A stretch of 60,166 nt of DNA from Gammaproteobacteria bacterium (GTDB lineage Bacteria > Pseudomonadota > Gammaproteobacteria > Enterobacterales > GCA-2746155): assembly GCA_030589945.1 (NCBI GenBank), contig JAUUZN010000002.1, forward strand, positions 1-60,166, given 5' to 3'. A program made the position numbers and the translations under genes. The first letter of the stretch is position 1. Every line of letters starts with the position of its first letter. The notes beneath the pieces are model-generated. The model did no database searches. It worked only from the letters and a program-made list of their open reading frames with translations, and was not told where the DNA came from. Below are positions 30,909-39,656 of this stretch, piece by piece.

Positions 30909-31918
30909 GAAAATGATTTTCCCGACATTTTTCTATTAAGAGATGTTAAAAACATTAATAACACGGCAGTCATGAAGTTATGAGAGAGCACCAAAAACAA
31001 CGGCAGTTGAACTAACAATGTGCTGATCCCTAATAAGAACTGAGCGACGACTAAAGAAAGCACCAACAAGCAGTCCTTGGCTAACCGACGATCGGAACTC
31101 CATTCGGATCGCATGAGAAATGTCACTATCGATATGAAATAGGCGAGAACAATTACACCTAAAAAATGATGTATGATTTGAATGAGCTTCATCTTGTCTT
31201 CAAGTATAACTTTGTCTTGGTTGTCCAATTGCAAAAAACCGACTGGATTGAAAGCCTCAATAATGTTTACACTCTCTATTTGCTTGGCACCACAATTAAA
31301 TAAACTTTCACAGCTAGAACCTGCAAAGTTAACACTGGTCCATCCCCCCCAGAATATTTGCAACAAAATAATAAACATACCAATACGAACGAAGGGAACA
31401 AGAGGTGATTCCATATGGATTTCTTTCGTTCCTGATATTTTTAGATAAAGATGTAAAAGCAACGCGACCAATACTAAACCCCCAACAAAATTACCCATTA
31501 AGAGAATGGGTAATGGCTGATTAGGATGAAACGGGCCTATGGCTGCTAAAAATACGGTCACTGATAAAATTGCCGTAGGAATGCGGTTACCGAGTATGTT
31601 TCGATACTTTTCACTCATCGTTAATAAAAAGAGGAATAAAATGATTAAGCCTAATGTACTGGTCACTATTCGATGAGCAATTCTTTCCATTCGATAAGGA
31701 GTGGCACGGGCTTCACTGGTTAGTACATTAACACCTTGAACACTTTTGTTATTTTGATATTGACCATAGCAGGAGGGCCATGGCTCACAACCAACGCCAG
31801 ATTCAGCTAGACGCACATAGCTACTGAGAACCACCGTCATTAAGGCGAATCCCAAAGCGATTATTATTAATGCAGGTAACCATCGGCTGACCTTAGTATT
31901 TGGTGTTTCGATATTCAA
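30905..31918 (-). CDS. ctaA: COX15/CtaA family heme A synthase, Cys-pair type
   Basis: SSYVRLAESGVGCEPWPSCYG, RIAHRIVTSTLG, GSSCESLFNCG, IHHFLGVIV. Confidence 0.9.
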   Translation of the reverse strand: MNIETPNTKVSRWLPALIIIALGFALMTVVLSSYVRLAESGVGCEPWPSCYGQYQNNKSVQGVNVLTSEARATPYRMERIAHRIVTSTLGLIILFLFLLTMSEKYRNILGNRIPTAILSVTVFLAAIGPFHPNQPLPILLMGNFVGGLVLVALLLHLYLKISGTKEIHMESPLVPFVRIGMFIILLQIFWGGWTSVNFAGSSCESLFNCGAKQIESVNIIEAFNPVGFLQLDNQDKVILEDKMKLIQIIHHFLGVIVLAYFISIVTFLMRSEWSSDRRLAKDCLLVLSLVVAQFLLGISTLLVQLPLFLVLSHNFMTAVLLMFLTSLNRKMSGKSFS

Positions 31919-31938
31919 GACTCTTCCATTTATAGTTA

Positions 31939-32472
31939 TTATTTAAGAAGTAGCATTACTTCATGCCGAATTTTAGATATATCATTTGCTTTGAAACCTT
32001 GGTGTGCATACCGTAACACACCCTGCTTATCAATAAGGTATGAAGCAGGTAATACGTTAATCTGGTACAGTTTGTAAATATCGAGTTCAGCAGTATGCAC
32101 CACTGGATAATCTACTGGATATTTTACAAGAAAATCTCTGCCATTATTTGGATCATTGTCTAAATTAATAGCAAGAATTTCAAATTCATCGTTGCCAAGT
32201 TCTTTGCGCATTTTATCCAACAATGGCATGGATGTTAAACAGGGTTTGCACCAAGAAGCCCAAAAATCCAGATAGATAACTTTGCCGCGGTAATTTGTCA
32301 GTCTATCGTCAATGTTACCATCAGACATAAGTGATTGAAAAATAATTTCCGGTGCCATTTCACCAATTTTTAAAACCGGTGGCATTTTGCCAACAGGAGT
32401 TTCAACATCGCTGCAACCACTGATAAAAACAAGCCATAATATTAAAAAACAATTCAATAAATACTGTCGCAT
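31939..32472 (-). CDS. TlpA/ResA-type thioredoxin-like lipoprotein
   Basis: Lipobox FISGCSD; DFWASWCKPCLTSMPLLDKM. Confidence 0.92.
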   Translation of the reverse strand: MRQYLLNCFLILWLVFISGCSDVETPVGKMPPVLKIGEMAPEIIFQSLMSDGNIDDRLTNYRGKVIYLDFWASWCKPCLTSMPLLDKMRKELGNDEFEILAINLDNDPNNGRDFLVKYPVDYPVVHTAELDIYKLYQINVLPASYLIDKQGVLRYAHQGFKANDISKIRHEVMLLLK

Positions 32473-32601
32473 AAATTATTTTACTCAACCTCTATAATAT
32501 CAATCATCTAATCATTCCAAATGGTGTTCCTAATAGATTACAGCAGCTCCATAGACTGTTAATATAACGGCAATTATATCAAGTTAATTGAGGAACTCAT
32601 T

Positions 32602-32814
32602 TTGGAAATTATCTTATTTACCCTAGTAGCAATTGTTTTATATATTGTCTCAGACAGCATTGTAAAAGCCATTGAACAACGAAACAGTGCGTTACAGAAA
32701 TATCGTAGCATTATTTTTTTCGTCATCATAATGGTATTGGCGGTAACAACTTTTAGTCTTTTACAAAACTACGGGCCCGAACTTGGTTTGTTGCCAACTC
32801 CTCCTGCAGAATAG
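32602..32814 (+). CDS. Small 2-TM membrane protein on the strand opposite the flanking oxidase genes
   Basis: 70 aa, two hydrophobic helices; TTG start; between two minus-strand operons. Confidence 0.5.
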   Translation: MEIILFTLVAIVLYIVSDSIVKAIEQRNSALQKYRSIIFFVIIMVLAVTTFSLLQNYGPELGLLPTPPAE

Positions 32815-32825
32815 ATTTTAAAATA

Positions 32826-34901
32826 CTAAAGCTTGTTACTTGTTCCCCCTAAAATGATGAATTTTTTGGTATCCGGATCAAAGTCAATCACCAGTACACT
32901 TCTGGAAGCCAGATTAATTTCTCTGGTTTCCTGATAATTATAATCATCTAAATCTCTGTGATCCTTTAATTTTACAGTAATTTTATGCATCCCTGCTTTA
33001 ACGGTAAAGCGATGATATAATTTGGCCCTGCCATCATTATTCAAACCCGCCGGCATGACCACCTTGTGGTAAGACTCCACATCATTTATAAGTAATTGAA
33101 ACTCAATTGAGGAGCGTTCTCTAGGACATACTTTGGCGAGCCTCATATTAGCCGGTAAACTAAGCATTTCTTCATCAGAGCGAAAGCGACACTCACCAAT
33201 GATTTGACCCGTATGACGCAAACTTAGTTTAATGGTTGCTTCACCTTCTTCAATCTGTGTATAGGTTGGTGAATTAGAAAAGTAGCCAATAAATAATATT
33301 ATTGCCGCATAAAACAATGCCTGCCCAAAATAATTCTTACCTTTCTTTTGGAATCTGATATTACCTATATCTTCTGACACTTTTCCAGAATCTAAAAGCT
33401 GAGAAAAATTATTGACCTCCGATTTCAATGCTGGCAATTCCATTGCTCCAGCCCAACGGACTCTAACCTTATTATAATCTTTTGCAGCTGCCGTCCTTAA
33501 ATGCGGACTGCGTTCTCCTTTAAATCGTTCATCAATCCATTGATTTCCTAATCGGTAATAACAGTTTTCTAAGCAACAGCCGGTGACCATTACACCATCG
33601 GCATGATCTTTTCTTATCAAGTAGTCGACAAAAGAGGGGGGCAAAAAACCTATACAGGGCAGGCTAATTGGGATGGTGTTTTTGATGCCAATTTGCTCTA
33701 TGTCAGCACCTTTTTCGCAACCAAAGATAATGAGCCTGTCTTTACCCTTCAGTTGTCCAAGCTTGTTGATAATTTCGTGTTTAAATACATCAATAGAATA
33801 ATCCGGTATGCCGATACCACTCTTCAATTCATCAATGGTTTGAAAGGGTGTAGCAGATGGACAAGAACCCGTGCAAATTCCACAGGCTGTACATTTGTCA
33901 GGATTTACCACAGCGATACGTGGACTTTTATTATTAGGATGGGGTTCAAAACTAATTGCGTCGAATGGACAGTCGAGATCACACCAGCCACAACCATTAC
34001 AGCGATCTGGATTGATAACGGCTGCAGGCACTTTTTTGTGCTTCATTATTAACGGCAGGAAGCTTAAAAACATTGATATCCCTACCAGTAATACCCAAAC
34101 TGTCCCAGGTCCCCAATAATCAATCAAGGGATAAACATTAAGATAAAACCAATCAATTGGAATATTAACCGGTGTCTGACTTAAATCGGCGCGACCAGAA
34201 CTGATTGCAGGCTTTATTAGTGATAGCACAATGAACGCTATAATGGTTCCAATGGCCAAGCCTCTCGGAGGATTAGTTTTCGCTTTTGAGACACGGCTAA
34301 TATGGATAAACATAGCCAGCATCATAAATAGCGGAATACCAAAATGAAGAAATACCATCAATGAGAAGAAACGATCACTCACCGTATCGTTGCTTAAAAA
34401 GTTTCGAGCCATTGGATCGCCAAAAGTAGGCAACCAATCAAGAAATTCCATTGTGGCAACTGCAACATATTGTGCAAATTGATCCCATACTAGCCAATAG
34501 CCACCAATTGCTGCAGCAAACATAAACCATAGCAGTGGGATGCCTGTGAACCATGAAAACCAACGGGTACCGGTGAAGCGTCCCAGTGAGAATTCGCGCA
34601 CTAGATGCAGCGTTACTGTTAATGCTAATGCATCTGAGCAATAGCGGTGTAAGCTTCTTACAACTCCACCTAAATACCATTGTTCATTGGTTAAATACTG
34701 AAGCGAGTCATAGGCACCATTAATGCTGGTTTCAAAAAATATAAACAGATAAAGGCCGGTAACGGTTAAAATCCAAAAGAAATAAAATGATAAGGCGCCC
34801 AGTTGATAGAAGGGATTCCAATCGTCATCAAAAAATAAATTGAATGCTGCTTCCACACGATCAAATAAATAATGTAGAGACTTTTGTAAAACAGATAGCA
34901 T
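32826..34901 (-). CDS. Fusion: cytochrome b (b6-like, bis-heme) + 2x[4Fe-4S] ferredoxin + MvhD/FrhD-type iron-sulfur domain + C-terminal beta domain
   Basis: Two H-x13-H pairs (LHRYCSDALALTVTLH; LHFGIPLFMMLAMFIH); CNGCGWCDLDCP, CTACGICTGSCP; FGCEKGAD...CIGFLPP...GCCLENCYYRLGN. Confidence 0.88.
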   Translation of the reverse strand: MLSVLQKSLHYLFDRVEAAFNLFFDDDWNPFYQLGALSFYFFWILTVTGLYLFIFFETSINGAYDSLQYLTNEQWYLGGVVRSLHRYCSDALALTVTLHLVREFSLGRFTGTRWFSWFTGIPLLWFMFAAAIGGYWLVWDQFAQYVAVATMEFLDWLPTFGDPMARNFLSNDTVSDRFFSLMVFLHFGIPLFMMLAMFIHISRVSKAKTNPPRGLAIGTIIAFIVLSLIKPAISSGRADLSQTPVNIPIDWFYLNVYPLIDYWGPGTVWVLLVGISMFLSFLPLIMKHKKVPAAVINPDRCNGCGWCDLDCPFDAISFEPHPNNKSPRIAVVNPDKCTACGICTGSCPSATPFQTIDELKSGIGIPDYSIDVFKHEIINKLGQLKGKDRLIIFGCEKGADIEQIGIKNTIPISLPCIGFLPPSFVDYLIRKDHADGVMVTGCCLENCYYRLGNQWIDERFKGERSPHLRTAAAKDYNKVRVRWAGAMELPALKSEVNNFSQLLDSGKVSEDIGNIRFQKKGKNYFGQALFYAAIILFIGYFSNSPTYTQIEEGEATIKLSLRHTGQIIGECRFRSDEEMLSLPANMRLAKVCPRERSSIEFQLLINDVESYHKVVMPAGLNNDGRAKLYHRFTVKAGMHKITVKLKDHRDLDDYNYQETREINLASRSVLVIDFDPDTKKFIILGGTSNKL

Positions 34902-34994
34902 TAATGCGCCTTATATAAATAGTTCTAATGGTGTTGTTGGGAAGTTAGTAAAAACCAAGGTCATTATCAAATGTTGTAAATATTGGAATGGTTT

Positions 34995-35915
34995 TTAATC
35001 TGTTTTATCGGTTACAGCTGAATCATTATTCTCGTCGTTGTGATTACCTGTTTTACTTAATTTCCACTCACGAACAAAAATTCTAACGAAGAATATACCC
35101 ATAACCAAGGCAACAAATATTCCAATAAAAATGGAATAGTTAAAATAATACTTATCTTGGGAAGGATCGTAAACAGTGCAGAATAGTTTTATCTTTGTCG
35201 AAATGGCAGAGAATAAAGAAGCACTCTTATTTTCACCAAAGACTAGCTCTTTTAGTGGTTCGACAAAATTGGGTGTTTGAGGTCTCATCCCATAAACTTG
35301 ACGGTAAACAACAGAATCTTTATCGAGTATGCTGGCTTGTATCATGTGATCAAAACCTTGGGGTGAGGCTGAAAAAATAAATCCCAAATCTCGTGCTAAG
35401 GCACTCATTGTTGCCGCATCTGTTGAAAGGAAAAACCAGTTTTTTGAACCTGAACTGTGCGACTTTGCAAACTGAGCCATTGCCTTGGGAGTGTCTATGT
35501 GAGTATCAAAACCAATAGTAATGACATTAAAACTATCCTCACCTAACACCTGCGTAGCTTTTTCAACCACCCGATTTAAATTTTCTGTAATGGTTGGACA
35601 AATATGATGACAACTAGTGTATATCATACTCACTATCAATGGTTTTCCACTGAAGGTTTTAGTGGTTAATATTGCACCATCCGATGAAGTAAAACGATAA
35701 TGACCTACCGATTGACCGATAGCAGCCTGACTGATTGCCAGTGCTTGCTCATTGCTATATTGGCTAATCTCTTCAGTTGCGGTATTTTTGTTTTTAATAT
35801 GGTCCTTGGCGGCTACATCTGATGTAGCAGCATTTGCTGTAGCACCGAAAGCCAAAAGGAATAAACAACTAACGGTGAATCGACGATTAAATCCCCGTTG
35901 AAAAAAATTAAACAT
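34995..35915 (-). CDS. SCO1/SenC family copper chaperone with C-terminal TM
   Basis: KPLIVSMIYTSCHHICPTITENLNRV; GFDTHIDTP; GFDHMIQASILD. Confidence 0.92.
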   Translation of the reverse strand: MFNFFQRGFNRRFTVSCLFLLAFGATANAATSDVAAKDHIKNKNTATEEISQYSNEQALAISQAAIGQSVGHYRFTSSDGAILTTKTFSGKPLIVSMIYTSCHHICPTITENLNRVVEKATQVLGEDSFNVITIGFDTHIDTPKAMAQFAKSHSSGSKNWFFLSTDAATMSALARDLGFIFSASPQGFDHMIQASILDKDSVVYRQVYGMRPQTPNFVEPLKELVFGENKSASLFSAISTKIKLFCTVYDPSQDKYYFNYSIFIGIFVALVMGIFFVRIFVREWKLSKTGNHNDENNDSAVTDKTD

Positions 35916-35940
35916 TAGGTGTGTCCATAGGGCTTTTGTT

Positions 35941-35984
35941 CATTAGGCATTCCATTAGGCTCTCCATTAGGCTCTCCATTAGGT
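35941..35984. repeat. 12-bp tandem repeat at the ctaB 3' end / ctaB-SCO intergenic gap
   Basis: cattaggcattc cattaggctctc cattaggctctc cattaggt. Confidence 0.9.
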
Positions 35985-36842
35985 AAAGCCATTAAGTACT
36001 GAGCCGAGTAAAACCATTGTCAACTGTATTAATGATGCAAAAAAACAACTCATAGCACTCTTCTTATTGGTATTAATAACCAATTGTATACTTTTAATTA
36101 TAAAATAGGCGCCACCTGATAGGGCGCAGATTAGATAAACAACTCCCATTTCATAGAAAAAAGGCAAAATGGATACCGTCACCAGCATTAATGTGTGAAT
36201 GAGAATGACGATTGCCGCTTTTTCATCGCCTATCACTACTGGCAACATGGGCACCTTAGCAAGTGCATAATCTTTGTGAAGAGCAATGGCCAGACTCCAA
36301 AAATGTGGAGGTGTCCAAAGAAATAAAACCATGGCCAGTAATATTGAGGAACTATTTAAATCTGGTGATGCGGCAGCAGCTCCGGCCAATACTGCAAAAC
36401 TGCCAGATACACCGCCAATGATTATGTTGATACTGCTTCGACGTTTTAACCAGAGGGTATAAACGACTCCATAAAAGAAAGCGCCTAAGAATAAATAAAT
36501 CGCTACCATCGAATTAAAAACTATCCAGGCGGTAACCACTGAAGCGACAAGAATAGCTGCAATAATAAATAACCAAATAGAATGGTGTTTAATAACACCC
36601 GTTACAAAGGGTCTATTTTGCGTACGTGGCATTACCGAATCGAGATCTCTCTCAGCATATTGATTAAAAGCACCAGCGCTTGCTGAAGCCAAAACCACCA
36701 GCACCAACAACAGTGTGACTTCTGCTAGTGAAAGTTCTCTACCTGGTGTCACCGCATAGCCTGCAAGTGCAGTGACCGACATCATTATTCCGATCCTAAG
36801 TTTAAACAGATCGACCAATTGTCTGAGCATTAGAAACCTCAA
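35979..36842 (-). CDS. ctaB: Protoheme IX farnesyltransferase (heme O synthase)
   Basis: LVDLFKLRIGIMMSVTALAGY, NQYAERDLDSVMPRTQNRP, WTPPHFWSLAI. Confidence 0.95.
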   Translation of the reverse strand: MRFLMLRQLVDLFKLRIGIMMSVTALAGYAVTPGRELSLAEVTLLLVLVVLASASAGAFNQYAERDLDSVMPRTQNRPFVTGVIKHHSIWLFIIAAILVASVVTAWIVFNSMVAIYLFLGAFFYGVVYTLWLKRRSSINIIIGGVSGSFAVLAGAAAASPDLNSSSILLAMVLFLWTPPHFWSLAIALHKDYALAKVPMLPVVIGDEKAAIVILIHTLMLVTVSILPFFYEMGVVYLICALSGGAYFIIKSIQLVINTNKKSAMSCFFASLIQLTMVLLGSVLNGFT

Positions 36843-36930
36843 TACTTTTTAATCATTTTAGACTACTAGAAACAATTCGAGATAGGCTAATGCCTACCTC
36901 GAAGATGAACCAACTTCGTTGTATTAAAGG

Positions 36931-38637
36931 CTAACTGAGGCCCCATGTTTCTGACAGATACTTCCAGTTGATGAAGTAATAGGCGGCGAAAGTTGCTAAA
37001 AATACCATCGCTAAGAGGAATGTTCCCGGAATAGCGTTGTTGGTTGATTTATGTAGCGTAGCATACTGTTCATCAGTCACTGCCGGTACAATCATTTGCT
37101 GAGAGCACTTTTCATCATCAGCCAGTTTCTTACCAAAGAGTAATGAACCGACGATGAGTAAACAAAACATCGCTCCACCGATGACTGCCAACACTACACT
37201 TAAACCATTGAGTGACATCATCGCTAATGCTGATGATGCGAATTCATAAGGGAAGGTGGCATCTGTGAATGAAGTATCCCAATGTCTGCGTGGTACACCC
37301 ATGGTTCCAGCGCCCATCATGAACATTGAAACACCAACCATTCCCAGACTGAAGATATAAGGTTGCATGGAACAGAGTTTCTTAAAGATTAGTTCTCGGC
37401 GGAATATTATCGGTACCAGCCAGTAGGTAAGTCCCATAAATGTCAAGGTTGTACCCAATACAACGGTAGCGTGAAAGTGACCGGGAACATAGAGGGTGTT
37501 GTGGATTAGCAAGTTCAATTGCTCAGTACCCATCATGACTCCGGTAATACCACCGATGAATCCAAAACCAAATATGGATATCATGATTGAAGAGAAGGTT
37601 GGGTTGCCCCAAGGCGCTTTTCGTAACCACTCAAATAATCCATTATTAAAACCACGTGCTCTTTGTGCTGCTTCCATGGCACCTGGAACTGTCACACCAT
37701 GAACCATACTTGCCATAACCGCAAGATACATAGCGTAACTGGTATTGAACATCTTCCATTCAGCGCTAACGCCCGGATCAACCAATAAATGGTGAGCACT
37801 GGCGATTTGAAGAACAGCAATATAGAGTAAAAATGCAAAACGACTGACTTTTTCAGAGAGTGGTTTGGCACCAAACATAACGCTGGCAACCAAATACCAA
37901 ATGGTAATGTGCGTGGCGACGTTAATTTGTTGAGAAGAGTGTCCGAAAGCCCACCAGATTAAACGATAAACACCAGCATCAATATGGCTCACTAAGCCCA
38001 ATTGCCAGAAAAATGTGGGTAATAGGATTAACGCGCCAGATGCGATAGTAAAGACTGCGATAATACAGGCGGTTAATGCACCAAAGGTTACCAGTGGTAA
38101 CGATCCCTCATAGGTTTTCTCTTTCTTTGCGATAACTAATGTACCGAGAAAGACGAAGCAACCTAACAGGGCGCCTACGGCAAAGAGTATCAATCCCAAA
38201 TAAAAGGACCAATGAGCAGGCATCGGTGCATAGGAGGTCATCATTACAGCTGAATTAAGTTTCCACACTGCGTAGTTGTTCATTAAAGCACCAACGACCA
38301 TGAGGCCAAATCCAGCCCATGCTACTTTTGGGGCAGCCAACCGAACGCGAAGTACGGCGGAGGATGCAAAGTAGAGTACTGCAATTTCGAAAAAGATGAT
38401 CCAAAATATTAATACATTGATGCCATGACCCGTTAGAGCGGTATAAAAGTCTTGTGCTCCTAATAAATGCACTTCGGGCCAGCGTGTTAAACCAACACCT
38501 AGCCCCATAAATCCACCTACTAATAAGAAAACAACAGCAGCTACGGCGTTAGCTTTTATCAGCGACAATGCTGGTTTGTGTAGTAAAAGCCCAGTATCAG
38601 GGCATGTTCGGAAATTATTGTCTGACATTAGAGTCAC
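36931..38637 (-). CDS. Heme-copper oxidase superfamily subunit I, NO-reductase-like (Gln at the cross-linked Tyr position; B-family-derived NOR candidate)
   Basis: TGHGINVLIFW, WAFGHSSQQINVATH, SAHHLLVDPG, VPGHFHATVVLGTTLTFMGL. Confidence 0.85.
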   Translation of the reverse strand: MTLMSDNNFRTCPDTGLLLHKPALSLIKANAVAAVVFLLVGGFMGLGVGLTRWPEVHLLGAQDFYTALTGHGINVLIFWIIFFEIAVLYFASSAVLRVRLAAPKVAWAGFGLMVVGALMNNYAVWKLNSAVMMTSYAPMPAHWSFYLGLILFAVGALLGCFVFLGTLVIAKKEKTYEGSLPLVTFGALTACIIAVFTIASGALILLPTFFWQLGLVSHIDAGVYRLIWWAFGHSSQQINVATHITIWYLVASVMFGAKPLSEKVSRFAFLLYIAVLQIASAHHLLVDPGVSAEWKMFNTSYAMYLAVMASMVHGVTVPGAMEAAQRARGFNNGLFEWLRKAPWGNPTFSSIMISIFGFGFIGGITGVMMGTEQLNLLIHNTLYVPGHFHATVVLGTTLTFMGLTYWLVPIIFRRELIFKKLCSMQPYIFSLGMVGVSMFMMGAGTMGVPRRHWDTSFTDATFPYEFASSALAMMSLNGLSVVLAVIGGAMFCLLIVGSLLFGKKLADDEKCSQQMIVPAVTDEQYATLHKSTNNAIPGTFLLAMVFLATFAAYYFINWKYLSETWGLS

Positions 38638-38646
38638 CCTTTATAA

Positions 38647-39189
38647 TTATTTAACGACGTGGATCTTACCCACCATATTGTGATGACCTATACCGCAGAA
38701 TTCATTACAAATAATTGAAAATTCTCCGGATTTGTTAGGCGTAATGGTAAAGACATGTTCATATCCAGGTAACACTTGAATATTGATGTTTTCAGGTTGT
38801 AGAGAAAACCCATGATTCCAGTCCATAGAAGTCAAATGTAATCGATAACTTTGACCTTCTTTAAGTTCAAGAATTGGCCACCAGTCCCAGAGTCTCGCTA
38901 CAAGATAAACGTCGGAACCAATAGGTGGAGCAACCACTGGAAATTTACGGTCACCTTCTTCACGTATGGTAAATTCATCAACCATGGCTTGGGCTTTCTT
39001 TTGAAACAATTGAGGAGTGGTTCGATAGGTTTCAGCCGAGAGGTTTTGGTTTCCATACACGTGCCACAAAGGCATCATTAGTGTAAGAATTAAACCCCAG
39101 ACTATCACTATTCCAATCCAGATAAGTTCAACCCTTTCGATGGGCTCTTTCCACCATAGTTTTTGAGCCGGTGGTGATAGACATGTCAT
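38647..39189 (-). CDS. Cytochrome c oxidase/NO reductase subunit II with intact CuA site
   Basis: HGFSLQ...GEFSIICNEFCGIGHHNMVGKI; N-terminal TM. Confidence 0.9.
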   Translation of the reverse strand: MTCLSPPAQKLWWKEPIERVELIWIGIVIVWGLILTLMMPLWHVYGNQNLSAETYRTTPQLFQKKAQAMVDEFTIREEGDRKFPVVAPPIGSDVYLVARLWDWWPILELKEGQSYRLHLTSMDWNHGFSLQPENINIQVLPGYEHVFTITPNKSGEFSIICNEFCGIGHHNMVGKIHVVK

Positions 39190-39241
39190 AAAATATCTCC
39201 GAAAATCTAAATTTGATTTATTGTTAGTACGATTCGGCCAA

Positions 39242-39388
39242 TTATTGAGCCAAAGGGATCGATACTAACTCCATAATTCCCCAGATCAGATAAGTCACTG
39301 TGGGTATTAATACACCTATAAATAATAATAAAAAGCTGTTATCCATAAGCTTTTGCATTAATGGAATATTTTCTTCATCATCTGCCAT
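39242..39388 (-). CDS. 48-aa single-TM microprotein, candidate small subunit (not in the ORF track)
   Basis: Hand-translated MADDEENIPLMQKLMDNSFLLLFIGVLIPTVTYLIWGIMELVSIPLAQ*; GGGAG about 8 nt before ATG; directly upstream of subunit II. Confidence 0.75.
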   Translation of the reverse strand: MADDEENIPLMQKLMDNSFLLLFIGVLIPTVTYLIWGIMELVSIPLAQ

Positions 39389-39545
39389 GTTCACTGCTCC
39401 CATTGAGGGGTTAAAAATTAATTTTAAAAATGAAAATCCAAGACAAATTTATCAAGGAGGAACATCTCCAAACCTTACGTAAGATAGAATACTATGCATG
39501 GTCAATTGTAAGAAAGTGTAATTCGATGAAGAACTTACAAAACTA

Positions 39546-39559
39546 TTGACTTAAATCAA
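39546..39559. promoter_or_regulatory. FNR/Dnr-like box upstream of the NOR-like cluster
   Basis: TTGACTTAAATCAA, one mismatch to TTGAT-N4-ATCAA. Confidence 0.65.
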
Positions 39560-39656
39560 TAAAATCTTAGTTAAATTTTATTAACTGCATTTTTTGATAA
39601 TTTCATAGTGGCGACTAAGAAATTATGCTTATTTTTAAATTTCGTTAACGGCTATG

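Noticed and set aside
36931-38637. Classic cNOR (NorB) or A-family cytochrome oxidase
   Set aside because: Subunit II carries CuA rather than a c-type heme, and the helix VI Tyr is replaced by Gln.
39300-39482. Plus-strand 60-aa ORF opposite the microprotein
   Set aside because: The minus-strand 48-aa frame has an SD, a TM helix and operon context; the plus frame has none.
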